Positions 1-11,916 are shown, counted from the first letter of the stretch. The stretch: 64,000 nt of DNA from Euphorbia lathyris (GCF_963576675.1 NC_088913.1:93066201-93130200); one strand, 5' to 3'. Program-made: numbers and translations. Notes: generated by a model from the sequence alone, not told the origin.

Positions 1-590
1 AACTGATTTATTCCTGTTGGAAGAATATAATAATTATAATTTATTTCTCAATAACATAACTAATATAAATTTGAATATACTATATTAAATACTAAAAAAA
101 AAAAAAAACAAAACAAAACAAAACAAAAATGAAATTGAAGACATAGATAATAAAATTGATTTGGAACAATTGGTAAACTGATTTATTCTGTTGGAAGAAT
201 ATAATAATTATGATTTATTTCTAAATAATATAACTAATATAAATTTGAAGATACTATATTAAATATTAAAAAACAAAAATGAAATTGAAGACATAGATAA
301 TAAAATTGATTTCGAACAATTGGTAAACTGATTTATTCTGTTGGAAGAATATAAGAATTGTGATTTATTTCTAAAATAAATTTGAAAATACTATATTAAA
401 TACTAAAAAACTAAAATGAAATTGAAGACATGGATAATAAAATTGATTTGGGACAATTGGTAAACTGATTTATTATGTTGGAACAATAATATAAGTATTA
501 CGCTGGAATAAATATAACTATTTTGTTGGAAAAATTGGTACGCTGATTTATTCAGTTGGAACAATATAAGTATTATGTTTGGTACATAGC
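1..590. repeat. AT-rich minisatellite, ~150-bp unit, about 4 copies
   Basis: A unit beginning with the words actgatttattctgttgga and ending with gatttggaacaattggtaa starts near 1, 176, 328 and 463, with a degraded fifth start near 540. Units differ by small indels, including an A-rich run near 97-130. Short ORFs inside it have no protein-like composition. Confidence 0.8.
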
Positions 591-799
591 CTTTTGGAAT
601 AAAATTAGAGGTTTGAAAGAGCTTATTAGCTCTTTTTTGGTGTTTGGTGGAGAGAGGTTCGAAAGAGCTTATGAGCTCACTCATTTATTTATTTATTTTT
701 TATTTTTTTTGAAAAAGCTCATGTTTGGTGCAGAGCCTTTTCAAATAAAATTACCTCAAACATTGGTGTTTGGTGAAGGGAGGTTTGAAATCAATTATT

Positions 800-854
<55 letters not shown>

Positions 855-1100
855 CTCATGTTTGGTACAGAGCCATTTGGAGTAAAATTAGAGGTTTTGA
901 CTAGTCAAACATTGGTGTTTGGTGAAGCCCTGTTTTGAAAAGGCTACTGTTTTGTACAGAGCCTTTTGGAGTAAAATTAAGAGGTTTTGACTAGTCAAAC
1001 CTCAAACATTGGTGTTTGGTGAAGAGTGGTTTGAAATACCCTATTTTGAAAAAGCTCATGTTTGGTACATAGCCTTTTGGAGTAAAATTAGAGGTTTGAG
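591..1100. repeat. Degenerate ~100-bp module repeat with poly-T/poly-A tract
   Basis: A module containing gctcatgtttggtacagagcc, then agtaaaattagaggtttgac and then ggtgtttggtgaa recurs about five times, near 590, 718, 856, 940 and 1056. A homopolymer T run followed by an A run occupies about 801-853. The same module returns alone at 2047-2135. Confidence 0.7.
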
Positions 1101-2046
1101 TGTCACATCCGTGTCCTTAATTTTAGTTATTATACCCTAATATTAGGTTATATTATAGTTATTTATTGATTAATGAGTTAATCGGGTATCATGGATATAG
1201 TTTGGAGGGTAATTTCATGCCTTTAGTATCAAATTAAAAGTTTAGAGCAAGTTTTAAAAGAAGCTACAGCTTAGAAGGATCCAAAGGAATATTTTCCCTT
1301 ATTGGGAAGACAAAAAAACACAATTCAAGGATTCATTTTCGTGGTTATCCATGGCTGATGCATTCCCCAAACATTTCTCCATCATCTCCATTCAAACATT
1401 CAAAGTTACACAGTCTCAATGCTTCTTTGATATCTAGAGATCGAACCGTCCGATTGAGCCGATTTCTTTACAGTAGCTTCTAGACACCCTAATACACGCT
1501 GGGGTGGGTTTGCTTTTCATTTGGATCACTCTAGGATAAATTCGAGTTGGGCGGATTCTTGGCAATAAATTGAGTTCTTGTGTGTTGTTCTTCTTTTCTT
1601 TGCAAAACTAAGTAACTATCAACTACCCTTTGAGTTTTTATGTATAGATACGTATATAGAACTCTATATTTTTCAGAGCCATGAATTTTTGTTGATGTTT
1701 TTACCATGCATGCTATTGATTTGGGTTTTATGATACACTTTTAGTATAGATTTTAACTATGTTCAAGAATATAGATATATATGTCTTTGCATCCAAATTT
1801 TAAGCTATAATATACATATATGTATGCATTTATGAAATCTAGTATATTTCATTAATAGTTTTTGCAAGATATGATGTTTTTAATATATATAATTAAAGAA
1901 GTGTATATTAAGCCTTATTGAACTTAATTTATACACAAATGTATATACATGTATGTGTATATATATTGTTTCGGTTTTTCTTAAATTGTTTTGGTGAATT
2001 TGAGTATATTTGAATAATACTTGTATAAGAATTGATATTAAAAGTA
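1101..2046. other. AT-rich insert of unknown identity between two copies of the module repeat
   Basis: This stretch begins TGTCACATCC and separates the module repeat at 591-1100 from its isolated copy at 2047. A TG start makes an LTR or other insertion possible, but I find no matching CA end, target duplication, primer site or coding motif. No gene is seen. Confidence 0.35.
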
Positions 2047-2135
2047 GAGTTTTGAGCCACTTTAGAGGTTTTGACTGGTCAAACCTACAATAGTGGTGTT
2101 TGGTGATGCGATGCTTGAAAGAGCTTATTAGAGCA
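2047..2135 (+). repeat. Isolated copy of the module repeat
   Basis: Contains gaggttttgactggtcaaac and ggtgtttggtgatg followed by gagcatccacaatgcg, matching the modules at 591-1100. The stretch 2136-2547 after it is AT-rich and holds nothing I recognise. Confidence 0.6.
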
Positions 2136-2547
2136 TCCACAATGCGATGTTTTTTATATCGTCTCTTTTTAGGTGTTGTTATATTTGCTTTTAGTTTTTT
2201 GAATAATGTATTTCTATCACAATTGAATTATTATTTTGCTATAGACAATTACTATCATTGAATTTTTTTTTAGTAGAATATAAAGTTTTAATTTTTTCTA
2301 TTATTTTTTACTTTTATTATATTAAAGAAATTATAATTTATTATTCAAATATCACCCAAAATCAGCCAAAAATGCAAAAAAAAAAATATAAGGAAATGTT
2401 GGGGAAGTTAGGAATCAAACCTTATTAGTGGGAAATCCAAATGACCCCCTCATAATTACCAGTCAAAATGTATTAAAGGTAAATTATTCATTGTAATAGT
2501 ATAATTAATGTGGCATTGGTCTTGATGAAAAACCTTAAACGACTTAT

Positions 2548-3042
2548 TGATAACATCCAGCTATTACCAATTGGTAAAGAAGTGCTCCGCCACTAGAGGT
2601 GATCCGTTTAGTCAAGGTCATGGCGTATGCTAGAAGCCAGATGCCATGAAGACATTGCCGCGTGGAATGCCTCATAAATACCATTCGCCATAAAGGACCC
2701 ACGCCCGCCAGGCAGACATAGACCCACCATCCAAGCTAGAACCGCCCACACTGTCACCAAGCTGTTATCAAGGAAACTGCTACCGTTTTTAGCATGAAAT
2801 GATTCCTTAAATCCATTAACGGTCAGACTTAAATAATGTAGCATTAAACTATATTAAAGGACATTAAATGAAGGATTACTTCGATGGTATAAATACCCCC
2901 CACTACTAGGTACATTATTCTAATCCCTACTTCGTGCTTATTGTTTATTCTCTCTAAGAATATGACTGACTTAGACACCAGAGTGCTTCTAGAGCCGAAC
3001 ACATCAGCGTCTCACACGGACGCATTCCGGTGAAGGAATACA
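2548..3042 (+). mobile_element. Tat-type Ty3/gypsy LTR relic (solo or truncated)
   Basis: It starts TGATAACATCC, like the minus-strand reading of the Tat LTRs at 14235-14713 and 61979-62489. It has a TATAAATA box at 2888-2895. About 70 bases further it carries actgactta then caccagagt and a ccgaac...cg segment, which aligns with the end segment of those LTRs (actgactttggcatcggag). The right boundary at about 3042 (...aataca) is a guess. I find no clear 5-bp target duplication and no internal coding sequence beside it. Confidence 0.55.
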
Positions 3043-4080
3043 ACCTAAATCAATACTTCTCCAAAAATTTAAGGCCTATTTTGGTATTTTAGCCTAATAA
3101 ACTAGTATAAAGAGAAAAGGGAAAATAAAAAATTACATGGTTACTAATTGAATACAAGACCTCTTAAAATAAAAATACAGAACTTATCTATATTTGAGAA
3201 ATCGAATGGATGAGGATCGAGAGTTAGGTCATGTTTGATAACCAATTTCAGCACTTAAGTTTAAGTTTGTTTGATAAAACAACTTAAATAAGTTTAGAGA
3301 GTTGGTGACACGTTTGCAAAGTTAACGGAATTAATCCACTTTTACGGACAAGTTTAAGGAGCCGGTGATACGAAATAAGCACTTTCAAGAACCTGTTGAG
3401 ACACTAACAAAGTTTAGGGAACCAATATATTTTTACGGATATATTTAAGAAACCGGTGAAAAGGATGTCTAATTTAATTAGTAAAATAATTGGATTATGG
3501 AATTAAAATATAAAGATAAAAGGAAATGGTTATTACAATGAACACAAGACCTACTAGACATATGTCTTTTAATTAGTGTGTAGGCAAATAAAAAGATTAC
3601 ATGGTTGCTACTAGAACATAAGACCTCTTAAAACAAAAATATAGAACTTACCACTACACCAAACCAATTCTTATGTATAAGTATTTCTTCTCAATTATAT
3701 TTATCTTTTAATTCATATCTAAACCCCAAATATTTATGAAATAAACTCGTAAAGTTGTCATTTAAATTGATATTGATAAGATATAACAATGCCATTTCAC
3801 ATCTGGATATTTATATGTATGAATTGGATTAAAAGAAGGATATTTTTTTTAAAAATGCCAAATTTCTAATGATAGAAATTGATTTTGGAGACGAAACTTG
3901 GACAAGCTCCCTTCGGGACCTTGCCACAGCGTAGCTCTCGAAATTCTACCCGACTTCAAAAAAAAATTCGCCCCGATCGAACAACCGAGCTAAAAGTTAT
4001 GGCTTTCTAAAGGTTATTGTTGACCAATTATACTTACCTTGACTTTTGATCTTCCCTGAACTAGTGGAAATCCCTACTTT
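3043..4080. other. AT-rich intergenic DNA with old dispersed repeats
   Basis: Holds two diverged copies (near 3132 and 3595) of a segment reading attacatggtt... then aagacctcttaaaa. It also holds several variants of aagtttaaggagccggtgatac near 3290-3450, and a GC-richer patch at 3885-4000 of unknown origin. No coding potential is evident. Confidence 0.45.
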
Positions 4081-5640
4081 GCCCCTACAAGTACTAATAT
4101 ATAAGCTGCTCTTTTTAATCGGACCGCAATTCCCCCAATCTCCTGCTCCGATCTCCTGCTCCGACACAGTGTATTCTAAGAGAACCGATAATTGTAGTCT
4201 GAAGAAGATATAGGTACTTCGTCTATGATTCAATTCTCGAATTTCTTTTTATTTCGGTTCTTGTTTTGGAGTGCTTGATTTTTTGGTTGCTACCGTTGAG
4301 GTTTCAATTCACAATTTCAAGTTGTAAAATCAAACACCTGCGGAGGTATACTTGCACTAAAAAAAGAAAAAACCAAACACCTGCGGATTACCAACATATT
4401 TCTGTTCTAGAGGTGTTTGTTTGTGTCTGTATTTTGATTGAGTTGCTAGTACTAGGGTACGTCTTCACAACTTAGGGATTTTGGTTGCTTCCATAGCATT
4501 TGGGGTTTTTCTAGATTCATCGATTTGGTTGCTTCCACCAACAGATCAAGCTCCCTACGCCCTCTCCTCTCAATTAATACATAACCTGTCCATTTACCTA
4601 AGGGTTTATTTGAGATTTTGAGTTCCAATGGTATTTTTATGAACTATACTCTTGTTTTATTAATATGTTTTCTTTGTTGATTGCTATCAGATCTTCTTTT
4701 GTTTATTCAAGAGAGACTAGGATGTTGTTAGCTATTATTGTTATGCTATAGCTGAGTGTTTCTTTTTATGTCAAGAATGTTTTAATACTTGATCCTGTTC
4801 ATTATGGTTCCAAAATGACTTCAATTTTGTTGCTCTTTTTTGATGAAGATATTAAAACCATAAAGATTGAGAAGTAGTATATAGATCGGTGAGCTCAACG
4901 AAAAGAAAAGGAATATATATAGCTCAAATAGGTTGAAGATTAGGAACAGATGTAATGACCGGGTAACTTATTGTTCTGCATTCAACTGCTCTAGTCTGAG
5001 ATAGTGTTTTTGAGGTCTACTGGCAATTGACAATATGGCTGGTTCTGATATAATTTTCAGATTGGATTGATAGGAATAATAAGAATATTAGAGAGAGGAA
5101 CAGAGAATATATGAAGAAGGAGAATTTAGAAGTAATTCTTCATATTTGTTCATTGATAGATCTTGATTACAATTGTGTAAGCTTACTAAACATGTCAACT
5201 TAAAATTTAACGAATTAATATAAACCTGCCTAATAACCAATTCACTCCTTAATCTTCTCATTTCTTCTGCTGTACATAACAGGTTCATATTGTTGTTTCT
5301 TAACAATTAAAATATATTAGTTCCTATGCTGGCCAGAATTTGAGATGGGGGAGTTTCATAGTACCCTTTGCTCATTTGTTACCATGTTTTACAAGATTAT
5401 GAAGAAATTAGTTTAAATTCTTGGTTTCTCACTCTGTTACATAGCTTTAAGGACCTGAAAATGTTATTGCAGACGACAATGCAAGGGTTCACTGAAATGA
5501 TAGTGAATTTGATGAAGAGTGATCATCTGCTTGAGTCCCAAAATATTGCCCATTATACCCTCTCAGGTATGGCGTTTTTATTTTTTACGCTTTCAACCTC
5601 ACCTTGCATCCTATTTTCTGCTTGTTCAGTTGCTAATTAA
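4081..5640 (+). other. Possible promoter, leader and exon remnants of an unidentified gene
   Basis: A TATA-like taatatataagc near 4093 is followed by a C-rich leader and a possible splice donor (gatatag then gtactt near 4212). Around 5454-5520 one frame reads GPENVIADDNARVH, then a stop, then NDSEFDEE and another stop. That composition looks more like a decayed exon than random DNA, and it ends near a ctcag/gtatgg junction at 5567. I do not recognise the family. A relic of a transcribed gene is an inference only. Confidence 0.25.
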
Positions 5641-5917
5641 TTTGACGAAATGTCTTACTGAGTTTAAAATTAAGTAATGAATTAATTACAATTATGAATG
5701 TCCCATTTTACATGAATAATCTACATGAATTTTCTTACAGATTAATTGACAATTTGCATTCTTCTGTTAGAATTTTGAAGGTGCATTGTTAGTATTCTAG
5801 CATAGTATTGCTTATGTACTATACGTATTGTAGCATAGTTGGTAGGAAATTTAGTTTGTATTCTAGTTACCTGTAACAACTTATATTATTATTTGCATGT
5901 TGGACATTTGTAAGTTC

Positions 5918-6425
5918 GTTTGAAGGAGTTGAATACAATTGTCCAGGCTTCGATGACTTTAACAGCTTTCCTTAACAAATTAAAGAGTCTTTGGGTTGAA
6001 ATTGCAGTGCTTAAACCAGTGATCAATTACAAATGTGGAGAAGCTAGGGCTACCATAGAATATTTATGATGAGGACAATTTTATGCAGTTTTTATGTGGT
6101 TTAAATAGTGATTATGAGCATGTTAGGAATCACATACTGTTCATGGATCCACTTCCTACGGTAAAAAAGGCTTGTTCTATGTTATTTCGCATTGACAAGC
6201 AAAAGGAGGTTTCTATCATGGATTCAACTGAGTTTGTCAATATAGCCACATGCTCTGAGGCATCTTCTTCATTGGACAAGCGTGTAACTATGTCTAACAA
6301 GACAAGTGGACAGGCTAAGTATTGTGATATATGCAAAGCACATATGCATGATATATTACTTCTTTTTGCATTCATGGTTATCCTGAACGGAGGAAAGGTC
6401 CTAAGAAGCCAGTGACAACATGATG
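5918..6425 (+). pseudogene. Ty1/copia gag relic (UBN2/retrotransposon gag, CCHC knuckle)
   Basis: The translation follows the plant copia gag pattern. An early LKELNTIVQ...KLKSLW segment (about 5918-5990) is followed by MQFLCGLNSDYEHVRNHIL, then MDPLPTVKKA, then a zinc-knuckle region with CDIC, HMHD and IHGYPERR. Stops near 6067-6071 split the N-terminal part from the rest. A one-base frameshift near 6360 separates the first knuckle cysteines from the IHGYPE segment. No RT or integrase of this element is nearby. It is an old, non-functional fragment. The reading as gag is strong; the sublineage is not determined. Confidence 0.8.
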
Positions 6426-6489
6426 AATATCAAAAGCATTATTCACTCCCTATATAACTCTACTCACTACTCTTCCCCCAACTGACGCT

Positions 6490-6730
6490 TCAGAATTTAT
6501 CATCCAACCAGCCAAGGTGATTAAGACTCGCAATGCAATAATTGATAAGCAGGTAGTGCCTCGGCTCTTAATACATTGGGCTGGATTTCCTACTATTTAT
6601 GCTACATGGTAGGATCAAGCTACAATTGCAGGTCAATTTACATATCGGACACATTATTTGGGACAATAATGCACTAAAGGAAGGGGTCTTTTCACATTCA
6701 AGCCAAGAAATGAGAAGTCTAGAGACTAAT
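6490..6730 (+). pseudogene. C-terminal end of a chromodomain-type gypsy polyprotein
   Basis: One frame reads a KVIKTRN segment, then VPRLLIHWAGFP, then an ATW motif followed by a stop (in place of the usual W-E-D), then a phenylalanine-rich tail. This is the layout of the integrase chromodomain of plant chromoviruses, which binds modified histones to guide integration. Only the last ~80 codons survive, with at least two stops. It directly follows the copia gag relic, so it is a separate fragment. Confidence 0.65.
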
Positions 6731-7090
6731 TTGAGTATTTGATAGTAGTTTTTATTCTGTTATTGTTGTTTTGTTATGTGTTTTTCCCAAAAGCTATATG
6801 CTATACGTAGGTGCTGGTATTAGTTTTAGACCGTAGTCCAGCTGTAAAGATTCACAACTATTTTGTAACCGTTCCTTTTGTCTTTTCTCTATCTAGAGAA
6901 AGTTTGCTGTGTAAGCAGAGCGTTCTTGACATTAATCAAATCTACTCTTCTCTCTTCATTCTCTATTCTCTCCTGTATTCTTCTTCTCTCTTTCTCTTCC
7001 TTACCACATCTAATTTTTTTTTGTACCAAATTTCTGACACTAGAACGGTAGTTCATACAGTTTGCTTCAGGGTTTCATAGCATAGCAAGT
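6731..7090 (+). repeat. Probable LTR remnant following the chromodomain fragment
   Basis: Lies where a 3' LTR should follow a chromodomain end. It has a pyrimidine-rich run of tctcttc words at 6945-7010, typical of LTR R/U5 regions. No second copy in the window confirms it. Confidence 0.3.
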
Positions 7091-7394
7091 CCTTTTGTTG
7101 CTTCTACACTACAAGTTGCAGATGTGTTGCTACTACTCGCATCTCTGCTACTGAATTACTAGTTATTTGATTGTTTTGTCTTTTGTGACTTTACTGAAAC
7201 ATTTTCTTTTGTTTCTTATTTTTGGTTGGAAGTTGTAGTTATGACTCAAAAATCTGGTTTAATAGACTAAGGCCATATGGATTTAGCAATACTGCATATA
7301 ATGCAAGCCAGTGCTTGTGATGGAATATTTCTGGAGGCTTATAATAATTTGGTTTGTGTACTACTCTTTTATGGATTTCTTTTGCTCTTTTAGT

Positions 7395-7615
7395 GAACAA
7401 GCGTATAACTACATCTAACTAGATAGAGACTGATAGAAGTGGACTGGCTAAGTATTGTTATATATGCAAAACAAATATGCATGATAAAAATATCTTATTT
7501 CCGCATTCATAGTTATCCTGAACGATGGAAAGGTCCTAAGAAGCCAGTGACAACAGGATCATTATAAAAATCATTATTCACTTGCTATATTACTCTCTCA
7601 CTAGGTTTTCCCAAC
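7395..7615 (+). repeat. Second copy of the copia gag zinc-knuckle region
   Basis: Closely resembles 6283-6480. Shared words include ggctaagtattgt, atatgcatgat, ggttatcctgaacg (here gttatcctgaacg), aaaggtcctaagaagccagtg and attattcac. It is a direct repeat about 1.1 kb downstream and is also damaged. The regions 7091-7394 and 7616-8238 hold no gene I can support, only a small repeat of tttactgcggtttctt near 8041 and 8138. Confidence 0.7.
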
Positions 7616-8238
7616 ACTTTTATAGCAACAGTTTTATAAACTGTCTCATGGGCTCAAGTGAAGAAGCCCAAAATATTAATTCGCACAGCTTTATAGAAAT
7701 CCATAGTTACATACCCTTTGAAATCCCTAATCCATAAAAATTCTCAACTTCGTATCTCCTATCTCCGAGTCTCCATAGTTATATAGTTTATGATATGTTG
7801 AATCTTAATTGGGTTTGTGATATAGGACAAAGCTGGACATTAGAGAATTAGCGATTCAGTTCAGGTGTGTTAGGCTCATTCCTTTGGTGAAGAATGGAGT
7901 ATCACTGTAAGTTTCCTGTCCTTCTTCATTTATTGCCTGCTATGTGCTAGTATAAATTAGCTATATTTTCGTATGTGCTTGGCCTAGAATGACCTGTTGA
8001 AGTGAAAAGGAGGTTTGTTGCAGGCTTCACCCAGCCTGTGTTTACTGCGGTTTCTTCCTACCTGTGTTCAAAGAGACATAAGGTTAATAAATAATTATAA
8101 TAGCTGATGATTGAATATGTGTTTCTTTCTATCTCTGTTTACTGCGGTTTCTTAGAATACATCGTGCTTCGGCTGATTCCCTTGTATTTTTTTGGGATAA
8201 CAAAATTAAAAACATTGAGCTAATTTTCGTTTTTGCAG

Positions 8239-8322
8239 ACTTGTGATCATGAACCTTGTGAGCTTATCCAATGGAAAGTCTCAACATGTTACAGAGACTC
8301 CAAGCTTACATTTCTGCTTCAG
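8239..8322 (+). pseudogene. Kinesin motor-domain exon (damaged)
   Basis: The stretch sits between a good splice acceptor (tttttgcag ending at 8238) and a donor (cag/gtattt at 8322). It reads LVIMNLVSLSNGKSQHV in one frame and YRDSKLTFLLQ in another. The second segment is the conserved kinesin motor motif that precedes the DSLGGNS switch region. The pair resembles plant kinesin-12-like motors. The frame changes between the two halves, consistent with loss of about 4 bases. No flanking kinesin exons were recognised, so this is either a gene fragment or a decayed gene. Family call fairly strong, subclass tentative. Confidence 0.6.
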
Positions 8323-10973
8323 GTATTTTAAATTATTTTAAATTACGAAGAGTTTCTTTAACTTTGTTATTCTAACACATGATGTTAATGGAAGTATTCT
8401 TAACTGCAATATTCTAACACATGATGTTAATAGCATATGATATTCAATTAGTTTACTTTCGGCTCATTTCTCTTAACTGCAATATTTAAAGAAAGCATGT
8501 ATTGCACACATGAAGTAGTGTCCCATGGATAGGGTATAATGGCTCCACAATGTCCTCAAAAAATATGGAAATGCTATGCTGTAACTGTAGAAGATAATGG
8601 AGCTAAAGTGTTTCTCTTAGCAATTAAGATAGAAACGTAAAATACATTGCGCCTATTGTAATGGGTGGCCTGAGGCAACCATTGATGGTATCCTTCTCTT
8701 CTTGGTTATGTAGCCTATAGGTTTGCAACAATAATGGTATGTCAATGAAGTAATGCCTATCTGTTATCTGAACCTAAACCCTTATGATTTCTGTGTATGG
8801 AGCAACTCTCAAATATGCATCGACCCGTTTCTGGGGTAAGTTCGCATGCGGACTTGTTTATTTAAGTGTTATCAGTACCATTAAGCTTACTGCTACATTT
8901 CGGTGTGGGGGAGGAATCTTGCAGCTTATTGTTGAGTATTCTGATTGCACAAAACCTAACTTCTCAAATTTGCATCCTAGAGATGGTAAAGAAGAGGGAG
9001 GAGGAAGCAAATGGCAATGCATAAAGTTAAGGAAATGACCATCTTGGAGTACTCATGGTGACTTGATTTGTTGATTGTTACGATTTAAACTGACATTCTT
9101 CCCTCCCTTATTCCCAGTTATTACTAAAGTCTGTAAACTAGGAAACGTAGGCAAATTATCCTACTTTCTGAGTCTTTATTTATTAAGCCTATTTTTGATG
9201 AGATTTTGAAGGCTGAAATGCTGAAACTGTTTTTGCTGTAACAGGTGCATCTCAATTACTTTGATACCACTAGCTCGTCAACTATTCTTTGCGTCCGCTT
9301 CCAGGAAGGTCCCTATACGGTTTCCGATTGCCTGACATGTCGCCTCTGTTTGAAAACCTATCGGCAGGTCAAAAATTTGAAGCCATATAATAAGGTTATT
9401 GAGTTCAATTAGAGCCACCTGCTCCGACGGTTCTAGTTTGCGGATTATGAGGAGATTCTGGTTAAAGGTCCATGGACCGTCATTCAGAACACGAGCTTGG
9501 TCAAGGGTAAGGTTGCTGGCGGCGGGGAGAGGTAAGGTATTAGGTTAGGTCGAAAAACTGTTCAGAGGAACAGACGGGTTCACTCCAAAGGGAGAGACAT
9601 GATATGCTGTTTCTACTTATTCTCAAACATTGATTACATTTTATAGCTTCTGAGAATGTGCCATATTGTGTTATGCTTATTCTCATACCTATACCTAGTT
9701 AAATACATTTCATTCTTAAAACTGATTTCATCAAATAATATAACAAAAATTGCATTTAAATAATTGACCACACAGATTATTTCCCATTGTAGGTTTTGCG
9801 TATTAATTTCTTTGTTATATTTTTTGGTTGTTTGCTCTCTCTTTCTATATTATTATTATTACTTAATTTGGTATGATGATTGGAGATTCTGACAAAATCT
9901 AGCAGAATACTCGACAAGCACTGACCAACCAAATCTAGCAGAATTCTCCGACAAAAAACTGGTCGTATTCTCCATCTACAAGAGATAATGTCGGTGAACT
10001 AAACTCTCAAATTCCTTTTACTTTCTTCCTAATTCTGTGTGCATCTTTCTGATTTTGCTTAATTGTTATATATGAATAAAACTTATATGTTCTGACATAT
10101 AATATTACTGACCAAACTTATATTTTTATTGTCATTTGATTTTGCAGATCTACTTTTCTCTTACTCAATTATTCTTGAAAATAAAATCATTTGACACTAA
10201 CATGTACAGTAGATTAAAACTTAGCTTTTTGTTGGAATAACCTGCTGGTTTGGATTGGATTAAACTCCTTATGATATTTCAATATATATATATATATATA
10301 TTTTAAAATATAAAGCATGACAAATTGTGTTTGGCTTCTCTTTTGCCACTTGTGAAATGCTCTTTTAGTCCTTGGTGCCTTTGTGTAGGCAAATCCCTTT
10401 TTTTACCCTGTTAATTATATTGTTCTTTGACAACTTAATAAAGTTGCCTTCCTTTGAAGTGAAGCCTCTCCTTTCCTAGGATTGATTTTGTGTACATCTT
10501 TCTGATTTTGCTACTTCATAATTTGTTGGTGAACTAAAAACTCTAATGTCTTTCTGATTTTGTGTACATCTTTCTGATTTTGCTTAATTGTTCTATATGG
10601 AAGTGGACCAAGCGTCATTCGTTGAGACCTGCAAGAATCTATGTTCTTGAACAAGCTCGACTATGATGTCAATGTTAATGAACAAGCTATTTCTTTAAAT
10701 ATAAAACTAGATAGTTCTGGTTCTGTAGGTTTTAAAACTCGTACTTTACAGGTTGCTGGCTTCATGACTTGAATAGAAGATATTTAAGCTAAGCTAGATG
10801 AAGCTGACCGATGAATCGGTTCCTAAATATCAAATTATAACCAAATTTTTATTATTACATTAATTGGGAGAGCATATGTAGTCTCATGTATAAAATATTG
10901 CAATATTGAGTTTAAAGTTTACCAAATAAAGGTTGAACATGAAATTGCATATAATTTTTTTTTTTTTTTTTTG
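8323..10973. other. Non-coding stretch with no gene supported
   Basis: AT-rich with scattered T-rich intron-like tracts. The block at 9240-9560 is GC-richer and has long stretches without stops broken by a few, which suggests decayed coding DNA of unknown family. Near 10031, 10490 and 10555 a phrase ttctgattttg(c/t) with gtgtacatctttctg recurs. A short TA microsatellite lies near 10284-10300. Confidence 0.4.
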
Positions 10974-10993
10974 TTAATGAGGTTTGAAATCGT
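10974..10993 (+). repeat. Left target-site duplication of the SINE
   Basis: The 20 bases ttaatgaggtttgaaatcgt recur exactly at 11151-11170, bracketing the SINE. The leading T could belong to the SINE tail, so the true duplication is 18-20 bp. Confidence 0.9.
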
Positions 10994-11150
10994 TGTTGCC
11001 GTGTGACCTGAGGTCACGGGTTCGAGTCTTAGGAGCGGCCTCTTGCCAATTAAATTGGCAAGGGAAGGCTTGCCCCCAATACACCCTTGTGGTGGGACCC
11101 CTCCCCGGACCCTCGCTCAGCGGGGACGCGTAATGCGACCGGGCCGCCCT
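10994..11150 (+). mobile_element. Au-like SINE, 5'-truncated
   Basis: The 157-bp insert starts tgttgccgtgtgacctgagg and holds a tRNA-type B box (ggttcgagtct at about 11019-11029). It then has cctcttgccaatt, the phrase cccttgtggtggga, cccctccccggaccctcg, and ends gggccgccc before the T's of the target duplication. These are the hallmarks of the plant Au SINE family. The A box is missing, so the copy lost its 5' end on insertion. Perfect 18-20 bp flanking duplications show a fairly young LINE-mobilised insertion, and this orientation follows from the B box. Confidence 0.88.
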
Positions 11151-11170
11151 TTAATGAGGTTTGAAATCGT
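11151..11170 (+). repeat. Right target-site duplication of the SINE
   Basis: Exact repeat of 10974-10993. After it, 11171-11916 is AT-rich. One GC-richer piece at 11670-11840 reads like decayed coding DNA but matches nothing I know. Confidence 0.9.
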
Positions 11171-11916
11171 ACTGACTTGTAAACGTAAGATTTAATATTG
11201 CATGGTATTGTTTTGTTTTTATATGACTAAATCCGCTATATCTCAATAATTATAAATTTCAAATGAATGAGCCTGCAACTTTGTTTTTTACGAATAAACC
11301 TGCTATATCGTATTGTTTTGTATGTCTCTCAAAAAAAAAAAAATATAAAACTTACATCTTTATTGGACGTGTTGCTTGATCATCATTTAAATTTCAAATG
11401 AATGAGACAACAACTTTGTTTTACATCTTATGATATGATTTTGATTGTATACCATAATGTTCAAATTATAAGTTTAGATAGGAGTTTAATTGATAACAAT
11501 TTTATTTTTATTATTACTTTAATTCAATCTCTACAATTGTGCAGGTGTCCAAAAGTTATTGTTGTTGTTGAGGTTTATGTATGTTTTTTCCAACGGACAA
11601 TTTTTAGAATAAATCAAAACGGAGTTATTTTCTCTTGTGCAGGTATATATTGACATATATTTGATTTTTCGGGGCATACTTCAACTATGGTCCTGATGCG
11701 AGACTTCTAGTCACCGGGTTTTAGAGGACTTGAGCATCCAATGGTCACTAGGAACGCGTGTCAAATTATGGTTTCGGGTATCCGTCCTGTTTTGGCCGAA
11801 TTCCATCTTTTAGGGCCTCTAAAAGCGTTTTTGTAGTTTCCACACCTTTTTAATGTAAGTTCTTATGTTTTTTTTTTTCGTTTCACTAAGCCAAATAACT
11901 TTCATTATTTGGGTAA

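Noticed and set aside
1101..2046. Complete LTR element starting TGTCACATCC
   Set aside because: No matching end, target duplication or internal motif was found; left as unknown.
9240..9560. LINE ORF1 or other gene fragment
   Set aside because: The GC-richer block has long partly open frames, but I could not match any frame to a family with confidence.
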